Assembly: GCA_019239775.1 (NCBI GenBank)
Contig: JAFAZN010000044.1
Span: forward strand, 1 to 50,885
Direction: 5' to 3'
Source: Chloroflexota bacterium
GTDB taxonomy: Bacteria > Chloroflexota > UBA6077 > CF-72
DNA: 50,885 nt
Below are positions 22,312 to 30,050 of the stretch, in pieces; within the stretch, counting starts at the first letter, position 1, and each line of letters begins with the position of its first letter. Made by a program: the position numbers and the translations under genes. Below the pieces are notes generated by a model, which was not told where the DNA came from, made no database searches, and was given only the letters and a program-made list of their open reading frames with translations.

Positions 22312-23937
22312 GTGAGCCAAACGACGTCTAGTGCCGCGAGCGTGCTCGCGGACGAGGAAACCTGGGCGCGGCGCGCCTTGCCGCGCGCGAGTCGAGCATG
22401 GTGGACCGCGTCGCTTTCGGGCCGCCGCGTCGACTATCAACGCATGGAAGCCGCCGATCGAGCCGTGAATCGCCACTATTCGCGCCCGACCGTGCTGCGC
22501 CGACTCGAGCGACTGCTTCAAGCCAGTGATCTCGATGGGCTGACGCGACGTCGCCTCGAGCGGTTGTGCCTGGCGTATCGAGCCAAGCAGGCACCCATCG
22601 ACATCCTGGATCGCATAACGAGTGCGGAGGCGGACATTCAGGAGACGTACAGCACCTTTCGGGCAACGTTTGATGGCCATGCTGCCTCGGACAACGAGCT
22701 CGAAGATGTGTTGCGCATCTCAACGGATTCGGCTCGGGTGGAGGCGGCCTGGCTGGCCCGCAAGCAGATTGGCTCTGTCGTCTCGGACGATTTGCGCCAA
22801 CTGGCTCACCTCCGCAACGAGGCCGCGCGGGCGATTGGCTTCAAGGATTACTGGCACGCGCAACTACAACTGGATGAGCTGGACCCGGCCGCCCTGATCG
22901 AGACTCTCGATGCTGTCGAGCGCGCCACGCAGAAGCCGTTCAAGGCCATGAAGGCGGACCTCGACCGTCAATTGGCCCGGCGATTCAAGGTTGCGCAGCG
23001 GGATTTGCGGCCGTGGCACTACGCGGATCCGTTCTTTCAGGAGACACCCGAGGTGTTCGCCCCGCCGGCCGATCCGCTGTACGCGGACCGCGACGTGGTG
23101 GAGCTTGCCGCCGACAGCTACCGCCAGCTCGGCTTCCGCAACATCGACGCGATTCTGGCTCGCAGCGATCTGTATCCGCGCAAGGGTAAGAACCAGCACG
23201 CGTACGCGGTGGATATCGACCGCGAAGGCGACGTACGTACGTTCTTGAACGTCGAGCGCAACGCGCGCTGGATGAACACGCTCCTTCATGAGCTTGGCCA
23301 CACCATCTACCAGGACGGCATCGATCGCACAGAGCTGCCGTACGACTTGCGCGATGATCCGCAAGGCTTTCTCAACGAAGGCTTCGCGATGTTTTGCGAA
23401 CAACCCACTGCGAATCCGGCGTGGCTACGCGAAATGCTCGGCCGACCGCGCGAGCAAGCAGACGCGCTCGGGCCACAACTGGCCGCGCAGGACGCGGCGT
23501 CGCTGCTGGCGTTCGTCCGCTGGTGCCTGACGATCGTGCACTTCGAGCGCCACTTCTATGCCGATCCCGACCGCGATCTGAACCAGCTGTGGTGGGACCT
23601 GGAGGAGCGCTACCAGCTGGTGCCGCGGCCGGAAGGCCGCAACGAGCCAGACTGGGCCGCCAAGGTGCACGTGGCGACGGCGCCGGTTTACTACCAGAAG
23701 TATCTGCTCGGGCAGCTGTTTGCCAAGCAGTTGTCGCAGCGGCTTGATGCGGAATTCGGGGGTTGGTGGCCCGGCCGTGCGCGCGCGGGCGCGTTCATCA
23801 AGAACGAGCTGTTTCTGCCCGGCGCGCGCTACCCGTGGTCGGTGCTCGTGGAGCGCGTTACTGGGCAGCCGCTTGGGGTGGATGCGCTTGCGCGGGCGGT
23901 GGCGTGGCCTCGTCCTGCTTCTTCGGCTCCGCGGTAA
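22312..23937 (+). CDS. M2/M3-like zinc metallopeptidase (HELGH)
   Basis: The 541-residue, mostly helical protein resembles the M2/M3 (gluzincin) peptidases such as oligopeptidase F, thimet oligopeptidase and ACE-like dipeptidases. Zinc ligands are H326 and H330 in TLLHELGHTIYQ, and the third ligand is E356 in FLNEGFAMF. Family-like segments are LGFKDYWHAQLQLDEL and YYQKYLLGQLFAKQL in the C-terminal helices. No signal peptide is seen, so it probably acts in the cytoplasm on short peptides. The start is a GTG at 22312, without a clear Shine-Dalgarno. The 3' end overlaps the convergent sortase gene by 80 bases, the longest overlap in the window. Confidence 0.87.
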   Translation: MSQTTSSAASVLADEETWARRALPRASRAWWTASLSGRRVDYQRMEAADRAVNRHYSRPTVLRRLERLLQASDLDGLTRRRLERLCLAYRAKQAPIDILDRITSAEADIQETYSTFRATFDGHAASDNELEDVLRISTDSARVEAAWLARKQIGSVVSDDLRQLAHLRNEAARAIGFKDYWHAQLQLDELDPAALIETLDAVERATQKPFKAMKADLDRQLARRFKVAQRDLRPWHYADPFFQETPEVFAPPADPLYADRDVVELAADSYRQLGFRNIDAILARSDLYPRKGKNQHAYAVDIDREGDVRTFLNVERNARWMNTLLHELGHTIYQDGIDRTELPYDLRDDPQGFLNEGFAMFCEQPTANPAWLREMLGRPREQADALGPQLAAQDAASLLAFVRWCLTIVHFERHFYADPDRDLNQLWWDLEERYQLVPRPEGRNEPDWAAKVHVATAPVYYQKYLLGQLFAKQLSQRLDAEFGGWWPGRARAGAFIKNELFLPGARYPWSVLVERVTGQPLGVDALARAVAWPRPASSAPR

Positions 23938-25039
23938 CCCAGAGTCGGTCCGAATAGTCCTGGGTCAGCGGGTTCCAGTCGCCCGCGCAGGTCATCAACG
24001 TCAGGCGCGCGGCGCGCGTGGGTTCGGTCGGTGAGAGGTCGTCCTCTGGGAGCTGCTGCTTGTCGGTAACGACGAAGGTGTACGGCGTGCCGCGCGAGTT
24101 CGCGACGATCTCGTCACCTGGCTCCAGTTGGTCGAGGTGGATGAAGACGTTGTAGCCGGCCGCCCCGCGGACATGGCCGACCAGCACGCTGTTGCCCTTG
24201 GTGACCCAGGCGCTGGTACTGACCTGACCGACGACGAACAGCGGCGGTTCCCACTCCACCTGCACGACACCGGAATGCAGTTTCAAACGCGGAATATCCA
24301 GCGAGTAGACGGGACCGGGGCTCGCAGCCGGCGCCTGCGTCGCTGGATGGGCTTGGCCAACGCTGCGGCCGTCCGCGTCCGTCACGGTGACGTCGGGAGA
24401 ATCGATGACCTCATCGGTCGTGCTGAACTCGAGTTTGATGGCGATTTCGTCGTTTGCGGCGGGACCGTCGAAGGTCAGGTGCAGCGCGCCATTCGATTGC
24501 TCGCCGCTCTGGGGCGCGGGGGTTACGTCGTCGATGCGATAGCCGGCCAGCCACGCTGCTGGGATGGCGACCACGACCGGTTCACCCGCGCGGTCAGTCG
24601 GATTGGCGACGGTGAGGTCGAGGTGCGCGTGCGCGCCTGGCTCGGGTGGGTCGTCGAACACGAACGCGCTGGAGGTGAGGCGCAGGTCGGAGGCAGACGG
24701 AGTCGGTGTTGGCGGTGGGGCGATGTCTGCATCCACGGCGACCGGCGTGCTGAGCGGAGGTGCGTTAGCCGCAACACCGACCGGGGTGCTCACCGCGGGC
24801 GGGTGCACTGCGCGTGGTTGGGCCGTGGGTGCCTGGACCCGAACCGCGGTGGGTGCGACGTTCGCACGGATAGGCACGATTGTTGGTGCGGCGGCGTTGC
24901 GCTCAGCGCGCGCGGCTTCAGGTGAAGCCTGCCACTGCGCAGCCTGGAACCACGGCACCAGCTCGACGGCCGCGCCCAGCAGCAGGATGCCGAGCCCGAT
25001 CGCGAGCGCGACCTGGCTCGGCTTGGGCCGCCGCTTCAC
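23858..25039 (-). CDS. Class D-like sortase with long N-terminal extracytoplasmic region
   Basis: The 393-residue membrane transpeptidase is anchored by one helix at about 10-28. A Pro/Thr/Ala/Val-rich low-complexity stretch (about 48-115) and a beta-sandwich-like region (about 117-235) come before the sortase domain (about 245-373). Catalytic residues are H289 (LVGHVRG), C351 (LTLMTCAGDWNP) and R365 (DYSDRLWV). Sortases cut a sorting signal and join the protein to peptidoglycan or to another subunit. The gene upstream on this strand encodes a likely substrate, so this is probably a dedicated pair. A Pro/Ala/Gln-rich tail of about 20 residues follows. The 3' end overlaps the metallopeptidase gene by 80 bases. 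Confidence 0.88.
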   Translation of the reverse strand: MKRRPKPSQVALAIGLGILLLGAAVELVPWFQAAQWQASPEAARAERNAAAPTIVPIRANVAPTAVRVQAPTAQPRAVHPPAVSTPVGVAANAPPLSTPVAVDADIAPPPTPTPSASDLRLTSSAFVFDDPPEPGAHAHLDLTVANPTDRAGEPVVVAIPAAWLAGYRIDDVTPAPQSGEQSNGALHLTFDGPAANDEIAIKLEFSTTDEVIDSPDVTVTDADGRSVGQAHPATQAPAASPGPVYSLDIPRLKLHSGVVQVEWEPPLFVVGQVSTSAWVTKGNSVLVGHVRGAAGYNVFIHLDQLEPGDEIVANSRGTPYTFVVTDKQQLPEDDLSPTEPTRAARLTLMTCAGDWNPLTQDYSDRLWVTAEPKKQDEATPPPAQAHPPQAAAQ

Positions 25040-25057
25040 GCTACGTGACTACTTCTG

Positions 25058-25086
25058 CTTCTCTTCGTAAGAGAAGATCTTCTCTT
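25058..25086. repeat. Three-armed inverted repeat between sortase and its likely substrate gene
   Basis: CTTCTCTT (25058-25065), AAGAGAAG (25069-25076) and CTTCTCTT (25079-25086) alternate, so the middle arm can pair perfectly with either neighbour. The second pairing is an 18-base perfect palindrome centred on AGATCT. On the minus strand the element lies after the substrate gene's stop and 19 bases before the sortase ATG. There is no T-run, so it is not a simple terminator. It could be an operator or a pair of exclusive hairpins that sets sortase expression. Confidence 0.75.
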
Positions 25087-25196
25087 CTACAGCGTGTAGG
25101 CATTAGGTGCGTTCGCCCGACGGCCCATTCGCAGTTGCAGGTCAAAACCAGGACCAAAGAATCCTTCCTGAATAGGCTTCTCTGCAGCAGGACTCG

Positions 25197-26108
25197 TTAG
25201 CGGCGGCGTTCGCGGCGACGCAGGGCCAGCCCGCCGCCGACGACCACGCTACCCACGGCCAGAATCAACAGGCCCAGCTCCGAGGGGATGCCGCCACCGC
25301 GTGGCGCGGTTGTCTGGGCAGTGGCAGGCGAAACGGCGGCGGGCGCCGCGGCAGCCGGTGCGGGCGCAGCCGCGGGTGGTGCGGCAGGCGCGGCAGGCGC
25401 CGGTGCTGGTGCCAGCGGTATCGGCGTCGAGGTTGCGAAGAGTGATGACCGTGTGGCGGTAGGTGGAGCCGTTGGTGCGGCAGGCGGCGGCACCGGCGTC
25501 GCCGTAGCAGTGGCGGCCGGCGTGGGCGTCGGCGTACACGTCGGCGGCGGTGGCACGACTGCGGTCGGCACCTGACCGCGCACCGGTGTCGGCGCCGCGT
25601 TCAGGAAGATTGGCACTTCCAGGGTGCCTTCGGCATTACCTACCAGTGATCGCGCGTACACGTCGATCGACCGGCCGCCGTTGCCCGCCGGCAGGGCCGG
25701 GGTGCGCAGGGTGAACCCGGCGGTGGCGAACTGCGAGGAGGACGGGACGTTCGGGTTCGCCTGACCGAGGATGGCCGTTCCGAGGAACAGGCCGCCCGCG
25801 TCGCGCGGGCCAAGATAGACGGACACCGAGGAAATCCCAGGGCCGCTGGTTGAGCCCGTATCGAAGGCGATGCCATTGATGACGACCTGCGTGCCAGTCA
25901 TCAGTGTGTCGCCAGGTGCCGGATTTTCAAGCTCAATGTGCACGCCGGAAGTCGGGTTGACGCAGCCAACCGGTGTAGCCGTAGCCGTAGCCGCGGGAGT
26001 AGCCGTCGCCTGGGCGAACGCGCTTGTTGCGCTACCCGCCGTAAGCGTGAGGACCAGGAACAACGTCAAGGAGCGCACGAACACAACCACGCCGTTTGCG
26101 ACCTCCAT
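25197..26108 (-). CDS. Exported surface protein with C-terminal sorting-signal-like tail
   Basis: The 303-residue protein has a signal peptide (about 1-32, cleaved near AFA/QAT), a short Thr/Ala-rich linker and a conserved-looking beta domain (about 48-165). That domain contains HIELENPAPGDTLMTGTQVV and VYLGPRDAGGLFLG, resembling a bacterial Ig-like or cadherin-like fold. A long Pro/Thr/Ala-rich linker follows (about 175-270). The end is a typical three-part wall signal: Gly/Pro-rich GGGIPSELG, a hydrophobic stretch (LLILAVGSVVVGGGLAL) and RRRERRR. No canonical LPxTG is present. The sortase gene follows on the same strand after 157 bases, so this is probably its substrate. Function unknown. 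Confidence 0.8.
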   Translation of the reverse strand: MEVANGVVVFVRSLTLFLVLTLTAGSATSAFAQATATPAATATATPVGCVNPTSGVHIELENPAPGDTLMTGTQVVINGIAFDTGSTSGPGISSVSVYLGPRDAGGLFLGTAILGQANPNVPSSSQFATAGFTLRTPALPAGNGGRSIDVYARSLVGNAEGTLEVPIFLNAAPTPVRGQVPTAVVPPPPTCTPTPTPAATATATPVPPPAAPTAPPTATRSSLFATSTPIPLAPAPAPAAPAAPPAAAPAPAAAAPAAVSPATAQTTAPRGGGIPSELGLLILAVGSVVVGGGLALRRRERRR

Positions 26109-26158
26109 GAGGATTGACTGACGGATAGATTGTTAGACCCGTATCGCATCCAATGTAC

Positions 26159-26175
26159 CTGTTGTCGGGCAACAG
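26159..26175. repeat. Short inverted repeat in the divergent region upstream of the polysaccharide cluster
   Basis: CTGTTG and CAACAG flank TCGGG, making a 6-base-pair stem with a 5-base loop. It lies in the 136-base gap between the starts of the surface-protein gene (minus) and the GT2 gene (plus). It could be an operator or a leader hairpin of either. Apart from this and a near-palindrome CCGTACGCGTATGG at about 26200, I see no convincing promoter boxes in the gap. Confidence 0.4.
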
Positions 26176-26244
26176 TGCTGCGGAGACTGAGAGAGGGCCG
26201 TACGCGTATGGACCAGGATCAGTGGAGTCCGGGACAATGGCTGC

Positions 26245-27000
26245 GTGGTGCCTACCCGCCCGTCGATCACCGCGTTCTTTCCTTGCTACAACGATGCGGG
26301 CACCATCGCCAGCATCGTCATCACGGCTGATCGCACGCTGCGCCAACTCACGGACGATTACGAGATCCTCGTCGCCAACGATGCCAGCACCGACAACTCG
26401 GCCATGATTCTGGATGAGCTCAAGGACAAGTACCCCCGCCTACACGTCATCCATCATCAGACCAATCAGCAGTACGGTGGCAACCTGCGCAGCATGTTCG
26501 CGCGGGCCACAAAAGACCTGATCTTTTACACGGACGGCGACGCCCAGTACGACCCGTCTGAATTGACAAAGCTGTACGCCAGCCTCGGCCCGGATGTCGA
26601 CGTGGTCCAGGGCTGGAAGATCGAGCGCCACGACCCGCTGCATCGCAAGATTATCGGCCGGGTGTATCACCACTTTGTGCGGTGGTGGTTCGGCTTGCAT
26701 TTGCGCGACGTGGACTGCGACTTTCGACTGTTTCGTCGCCACGTTCTGGAGAGTTTTCCGTTAGAGAGCAGCAGCGGCTGTATTACGGTCGAGATGATGA
26801 CGCGAGTCGAGCAGGGCGGCTTCAAGGTCGTTGAAGTGCCCGTGCACCACTACTTTCGAGCGTATGGCCAGAGTCAGTTCTTCAACTTCGGACGCGTGGC
26901 GCGAACGTTGATCGAACTGACCACGTTGTGGATCAAGCTGAAAGTGTGGCGACGTCGTGACGTCTCGGGCGCTGCCACGCCACCGCGGCAAGTCGCATGA
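26245..27000 (+). CDS. Glycosyltransferase family 2
   Basis: The 251-residue GT-A fold protein has the GT2 nucleotide-sugar core: ITAFFPCYNDAGTIASIV, YEILVANDASTDNSA and the metal-binding DGDAQYDPSEL (DxD). It is of the dolichol-phosphate-mannose-synthase-like type without C-terminal membrane helices, so the acceptor is probably a polyprenyl phosphate or a membrane-bound lipid. It opens a plus-strand run with an SDR epimerase (ATGA overlap), a DegT aminotransferase and a methyltransferase, which together suggest synthesis of a modified amino-sugar for a surface polysaccharide or glycolipid. The start is a GTG; a second GTG follows immediately. Confidence 0.9.
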   Translation: MVPTRPSITAFFPCYNDAGTIASIVITADRTLRQLTDDYEILVANDASTDNSAMILDELKDKYPRLHVIHHQTNQQYGGNLRSMFARATKDLIFYTDGDAQYDPSELTKLYASLGPDVDVVQGWKIERHDPLHRKIIGRVYHHFVRWWFGLHLRDVDCDFRLFRRHVLESFPLESSSGCITVEMMTRVEQGGFKVVEVPVHHYFRAYGQSQFFNFGRVARTLIELTTLWIKLKVWRRRDVSGAATPPRQVA

Positions 27001-28019
27001 AGCGTTTTTACGAAGGCAAATCGGTCCTGGTCACGGGCGGCCTGGGTTTCATCGGCTCGAACCTGGCGATCAGGTTGCTCGAGCTTGGCGCGTACGTCAC
27101 TGTCGTCGACAGCTTGATTCCGGAGACGGGTGGCAACGCCTTCAACATCGAGCCTGTACGGGACGAGCCGAAGCTGTCGGTGCGCACCGTTGACGTGCGC
27201 GACGTGTTGGCGATGGAGCGGCTCGTGCGCAACCAGACGGTCATCTTCAACCTGGCGGGTCAGGTCAGTCACATCGACTCGATGCAGGACCCGTTTACGG
27301 ACCTGGAGATCAACTGTCGGTCGCAGCTGGCGCTGCTGGATACCTGCCGACGCGTGGCGCCCCAGACCAAAGTCATTTTCGCAAGTACGCGCCAGATTTA
27401 CGGCCGAGTACCGGAAGAGCAGCTGCCTGTCGACGAACGCCAGCCGCCCAGCCCGGTTGACGTCAACGGCATCAACAAGCTCGCTGGCGAGCGCTACCAC
27501 GTGCTCTACAACAACGTGCACGGCATCCATACGAGCGTGTTGCGTTTGACCAATACCTATGGTCCGCGCCTCCTGGTAAAGAACAGCCGCCAGACCGCGA
27601 TCGGCTGGCTCATCCGCCAGGTGATGGATGGTGAAACCATCACGATCTTCGGCGACGGCCTGCAGCTGCGCGACTTCACCTACGTGGACGACGTCGTCGA
27701 GGCGTTCTTGATGGCGGGCGCCAATGACACGGCCAATGGGCAGGTGTTCAACGTAGGCGCGATTGAACCGATCAGCTTGCGCGAGCTCGCTGATCTGCTC
27801 ATCGAGGTGGCGGGCACCGGCCGGTATGAGCTTGTGCCGTTCCCGCCGGAGCGCAAAGCCATCGACATTGGCTCGATTTACGTGGACGATCGCAAGATCC
27901 GCCGCGTCCTGAAGTGGCGGCCGCAGGTCGACATGCGAGAGGGGCTCAGGCGAACGATCGAGTTCTATCGGGCCAACCGTGCCCATTACTGGGGCGCGCC
28001 CGAGCCCGCTCTCGCATGA
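26997..28019 (+). CDS. NAD-dependent sugar epimerase/dehydratase (extended SDR) lacking the usual Tyr
   Basis: The 340-residue extended SDR has the NAD-binding GGLGFIGSNLA (about 14-24), VVDSLIPETGGN, NLAGQVSHIDSM and GDGLQLRDFTYVDDVVEAFL. The catalytic YxxxK should be in the VDVNGINKLAGERY segment: Lys is K161, but the Tyr position is N157. I recall a group of SDRs with the same VNGINK word, so it is probably a subfamily trait rather than damage. The natural product sugar is unknown. The ATG overlaps the GT2 stop (ATGA), and the following DegT aminotransferase suggests they make an amino-sugar. Confidence 0.88.
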   Translation: MKRFYEGKSVLVTGGLGFIGSNLAIRLLELGAYVTVVDSLIPETGGNAFNIEPVRDEPKLSVRTVDVRDVLAMERLVRNQTVIFNLAGQVSHIDSMQDPFTDLEINCRSQLALLDTCRRVAPQTKVIFASTRQIYGRVPEEQLPVDERQPPSPVDVNGINKLAGERYHVLYNNVHGIHTSVLRLTNTYGPRLLVKNSRQTAIGWLIRQVMDGETITIFGDGLQLRDFTYVDDVVEAFLMAGANDTANGQVFNVGAIEPISLRELADLLIEVAGTGRYELVPFPPERKAIDIGSIYVDDRKIRRVLKWRPQVDMREGLRRTIEFYRANRAHYWGAPEPALA

Positions 28020-28038
28020 CCCGAACCTGGGCCATTAC

Positions 28039-29142
28039 ATGGTGAGTGGCATTACGGCGCGGCGGGTGCCGTTCAACGTGCTGGCGCCCGGCGTGCAGGC
28101 TATTCGTGGCGAGCTGGACGCGGCGATCGGCCGCGTGCTGGACTCGGGCTGGTTTCTCATGGGCCCGGAGCTCGAGGCGTTCGAGCGCGAGTTCGCGGCA
28201 TACCACGCGGCAGGGGCTCAGGCTGTCGGTCTTGGTTCCGGCACCGATGCGCTGCGGATTGGACTCCTGGCTCTTGGCGTCGAGGCGGGCGATGAAGTCC
28301 TGGTGGTGGCGAACGCGGGCGTTCCGCCAGTCGCAGCCGTGGTGGCCGCGGGTGCCACGCCTGTGTTCTGTGAGGTTGACCCAGCCACCCACACGCTGGA
28401 GCCGGCGGAGATCGACCGCCGAGTGACGCCGCGCACGCGCGCCGTCGTGGTGGTGCACCTGTATGGTCACGCCGCGCCGATGGTCACAATCGTCGAGCGT
28501 GCCCACGGCCACGGAATCAAGGTGCTCGAAGACTGCGCGCAGGCACATGGAGCACGGCATGGCGGCAAGCTCGTGGGAACGTGGGGTGATGCTGCCGCGT
28601 TCAGCTTCTATCCGACCAAAAACCTTGGCGCGCTCGGTGACGCCGGTGCGCTCCTGACGTCAGATCCGCAAGTGGCCGACGCGGCGCGGCTGTTTCGCAT
28701 GTACGGCTGGCGCCACAAGTACGTCAGCGAGGTGCACAGCACGGTCTCGCGCCTGGACGAGCTGCACGCTGCAATGCTGCGCGTGAAGCTCCGCCACCTC
28801 GACGAGTGGAACGCCACGCGCCGCGCACTCGCTGAGCGCTACCTGGCCGGCTTGCCAGCAGGTCTGGAGGCGCCACCACGCGACGGTGTCTTCCACCTGT
28901 TCGTCGTGCAGACCCGTGCGCGAGATGCGTTGAAGGCGTACCTGGCAGAGCGGGGTATTGGCACGGACGTCCATTACCCGCTCCCCGCACATCAACAAAA
29001 GCCGTATCAGCGCTATGCGCAGTGCGGGTTGCCGACTACGGAGCGCCTCGCGCGCGAGGTGTTGAGCCTGCCGCTGTATCCCGAACTGGACACGGCGGAC
29101 GTGGATTACGTGCTCGACCAGCTGCGCGCGTATGGAGCGTGA
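28039..29142 (+). CDS. DegT/DnrJ/EryC1/StrS PLP-dependent sugar aminotransferase
   Basis: The 367-residue fold-type I aminotransferase adds an amino group to keto-sugar nucleotides. Segments are VPFNVLAPGVQ, DSGWFLMGPELEAFEREFA, the cofactor-contacting VGLGSGTDALRIGLLALGV, VLEDCAQAHGARH and SFYPTKNLGALGDAGAL, whose Lys binds PLP. LPAHQQKPYQRY near the end is typical of the family. The start is taken at the ATG at 28039, 19 bases after the SDR stop. A reading from 27979 would overlap the SDR by 41 bases. It probably acts on the product of the preceding SDR. The last 11 bases overlap the methyltransferase gene. Confidence 0.92.
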   Translation: MVSGITARRVPFNVLAPGVQAIRGELDAAIGRVLDSGWFLMGPELEAFEREFAAYHAAGAQAVGLGSGTDALRIGLLALGVEAGDEVLVVANAGVPPVAAVVAAGATPVFCEVDPATHTLEPAEIDRRVTPRTRAVVVVHLYGHAAPMVTIVERAHGHGIKVLEDCAQAHGARHGGKLVGTWGDAAAFSFYPTKNLGALGDAGALLTSDPQVADAARLFRMYGWRHKYVSEVHSTVSRLDELHAAMLRVKLRHLDEWNATRRALAERYLAGLPAGLEAPPRDGVFHLFVVQTRARDALKAYLAERGIGTDVHYPLPAHQQKPYQRYAQCGLPTTERLAREVLSLPLYPELDTADVDYVLDQLRAYGA

Positions 29143-29881
29143 GCAGTATGCGATCATGGCGCGGCGCGAAGAGCGCCACTGGTGGTACACGGGCATGCGC
29201 CGTGTCGCCATGGCCGTGCTCGATGCGCAGCTGGGCGATCGCCGCGATCTGAAACTGCTCGACGCCGGCTGCGGCACGGGCGGTACGACGGTGTCGCTCG
29301 AGCGTTTCGGCCGGGTCGTCGGGGTCGACCTCGTGTGGGAGGCGCTCCAACCTGCGCGCCGCAGAGGCTTGCAGCGTCTCGCTCGTGGCTCCGTACAGCA
29401 GTTGCCGTTCGCTGCTGGCACTTTCGATGTCGTGGCCAGCTTCGAAGTGATCTACCACCTCGGCGTCGCCGACGACCTCTGTGCGTTGAAGGAGTTTCGG
29501 CGCGTACTGAAGCACGACGGGATGTTGTTGCTCCGCGTACCGGGGCATGATTGGCTGCGCGGCGAGCATGATCGCCTCGTTCATACGCGGCATCGGTATT
29601 CGCCCGATGAAGTGAGCGGCAAGCTCGAGGCGGCCGGCTTTGCCGTCGAGCAGCTGACCTGGGCCAACGCGCTGCTCTTCCCGCCGGCCGTGGCCAAGCG
29701 GCTCGCGGAGCGTTTCCATCACGCCAGTGAGTCCGACGATGCGGAGCCGGACCTGTGGCAGCCGCCCGGACCGATCAACGCGGTGCTCGAAAGCGCGATT
29801 GCAATCGAGTCGCTGGCGATCCCGCGGCGCGTGCCGCTGCCGTTTGGGCTGTCGGTGTTGGCTGTCGCCCGCGCCACGTGA
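29132..29881 (+). CDS. Class I SAM-dependent methyltransferase
   Basis: The 249-residue protein begins with RREERHWWYTGMRRV, a start common in methyltransferases of glycan clusters. The SAM motif I is LLDAGCGTGGTTVSL (about 46-60), followed by VVGVDLVWEAL (motif II) and DVVASFEVIYHLG (motif IV). HDGMLLLRVPGHDWLRGEHD and HTRHRYSPDEV complete a Methyltransf_11-like core. The target is probably a sugar or lipid intermediate made by the neighbouring enzymes. It overlaps the aminotransferase gene by 11 bases. A block of four tandem repeats begins 4 bases after its stop. Confidence 0.88.
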   Translation: MEREQYAIMARREERHWWYTGMRRVAMAVLDAQLGDRRDLKLLDAGCGTGGTTVSLERFGRVVGVDLVWEALQPARRRGLQRLARGSVQQLPFAAGTFDVVASFEVIYHLGVADDLCALKEFRRVLKHDGMLLLRVPGHDWLRGEHDRLVHTRHRYSPDEVSGKLEAAGFAVEQLTWANALLFPPAVAKRLAERFHHASESDDAEPDLWQPPGPINAVLESAIAIESLAIPRRVPLPFGLSVLAVARAT

Positions 29882-29884
29882 TCG

Positions 29885-30050
29885 CTCTGTGCCTCTGTGA
29901 CAGGTTTCAGCCCGGGGTGAGACGCGCTCGGTGCCATTGTGAGAGGTTCATCTCGGGGTGAGACGTGCTCCGCGCCATTGTGAGAGGTTCATCTCGGGGT
30001 GAGACGTGCTCCGTGACATTGTGAAAGGTTTCATCCCGGGGTGAGACGTG
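29885..30050. repeat. Tandem repeat array A: four units of 41-42 bases
   Basis: Units lie at 29885-29926, 29927-29967, 29968-30008 and 30009-30050, with the pattern CTCNGNGCCATTGTGAGAGGTT, then TCATCTCGGGGTGAGACGTG. Units 2 and 3 are nearly identical. In units 1 and 4 the core is CCCGGGGTGA, part of an almost perfect palindrome (TCAYCCCGGGRTGA type); in units 2 and 3, TCTC/GAGA flank the core. The array fills the 166-base gap between the methyltransferase and the big membrane protein, and its last three bases form the latter's GTG. There are no spacers, so it is not CRISPR. Confidence 0.93.

Noticed and set aside
25288-25575. Plus-strand Gly/Ala/Val-rich frame
   Set aside because: It is the antisense of the Pro/Thr/Ala linker of the surface protein, whose signal peptide and tail are on the minus strand.
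26874-27986. Open 370-codon minus-strand frame antisense to the SDR gene
   Set aside because: The composition (Asp/His/Arg/Val) is that of a shadow of a GC-rich gene, and the plus strand encodes an unmistakable SDR.
29885-30050. CRISPR array
   Set aside because: The repeats are directly adjacent, without unique spacers, and no cas genes are near.
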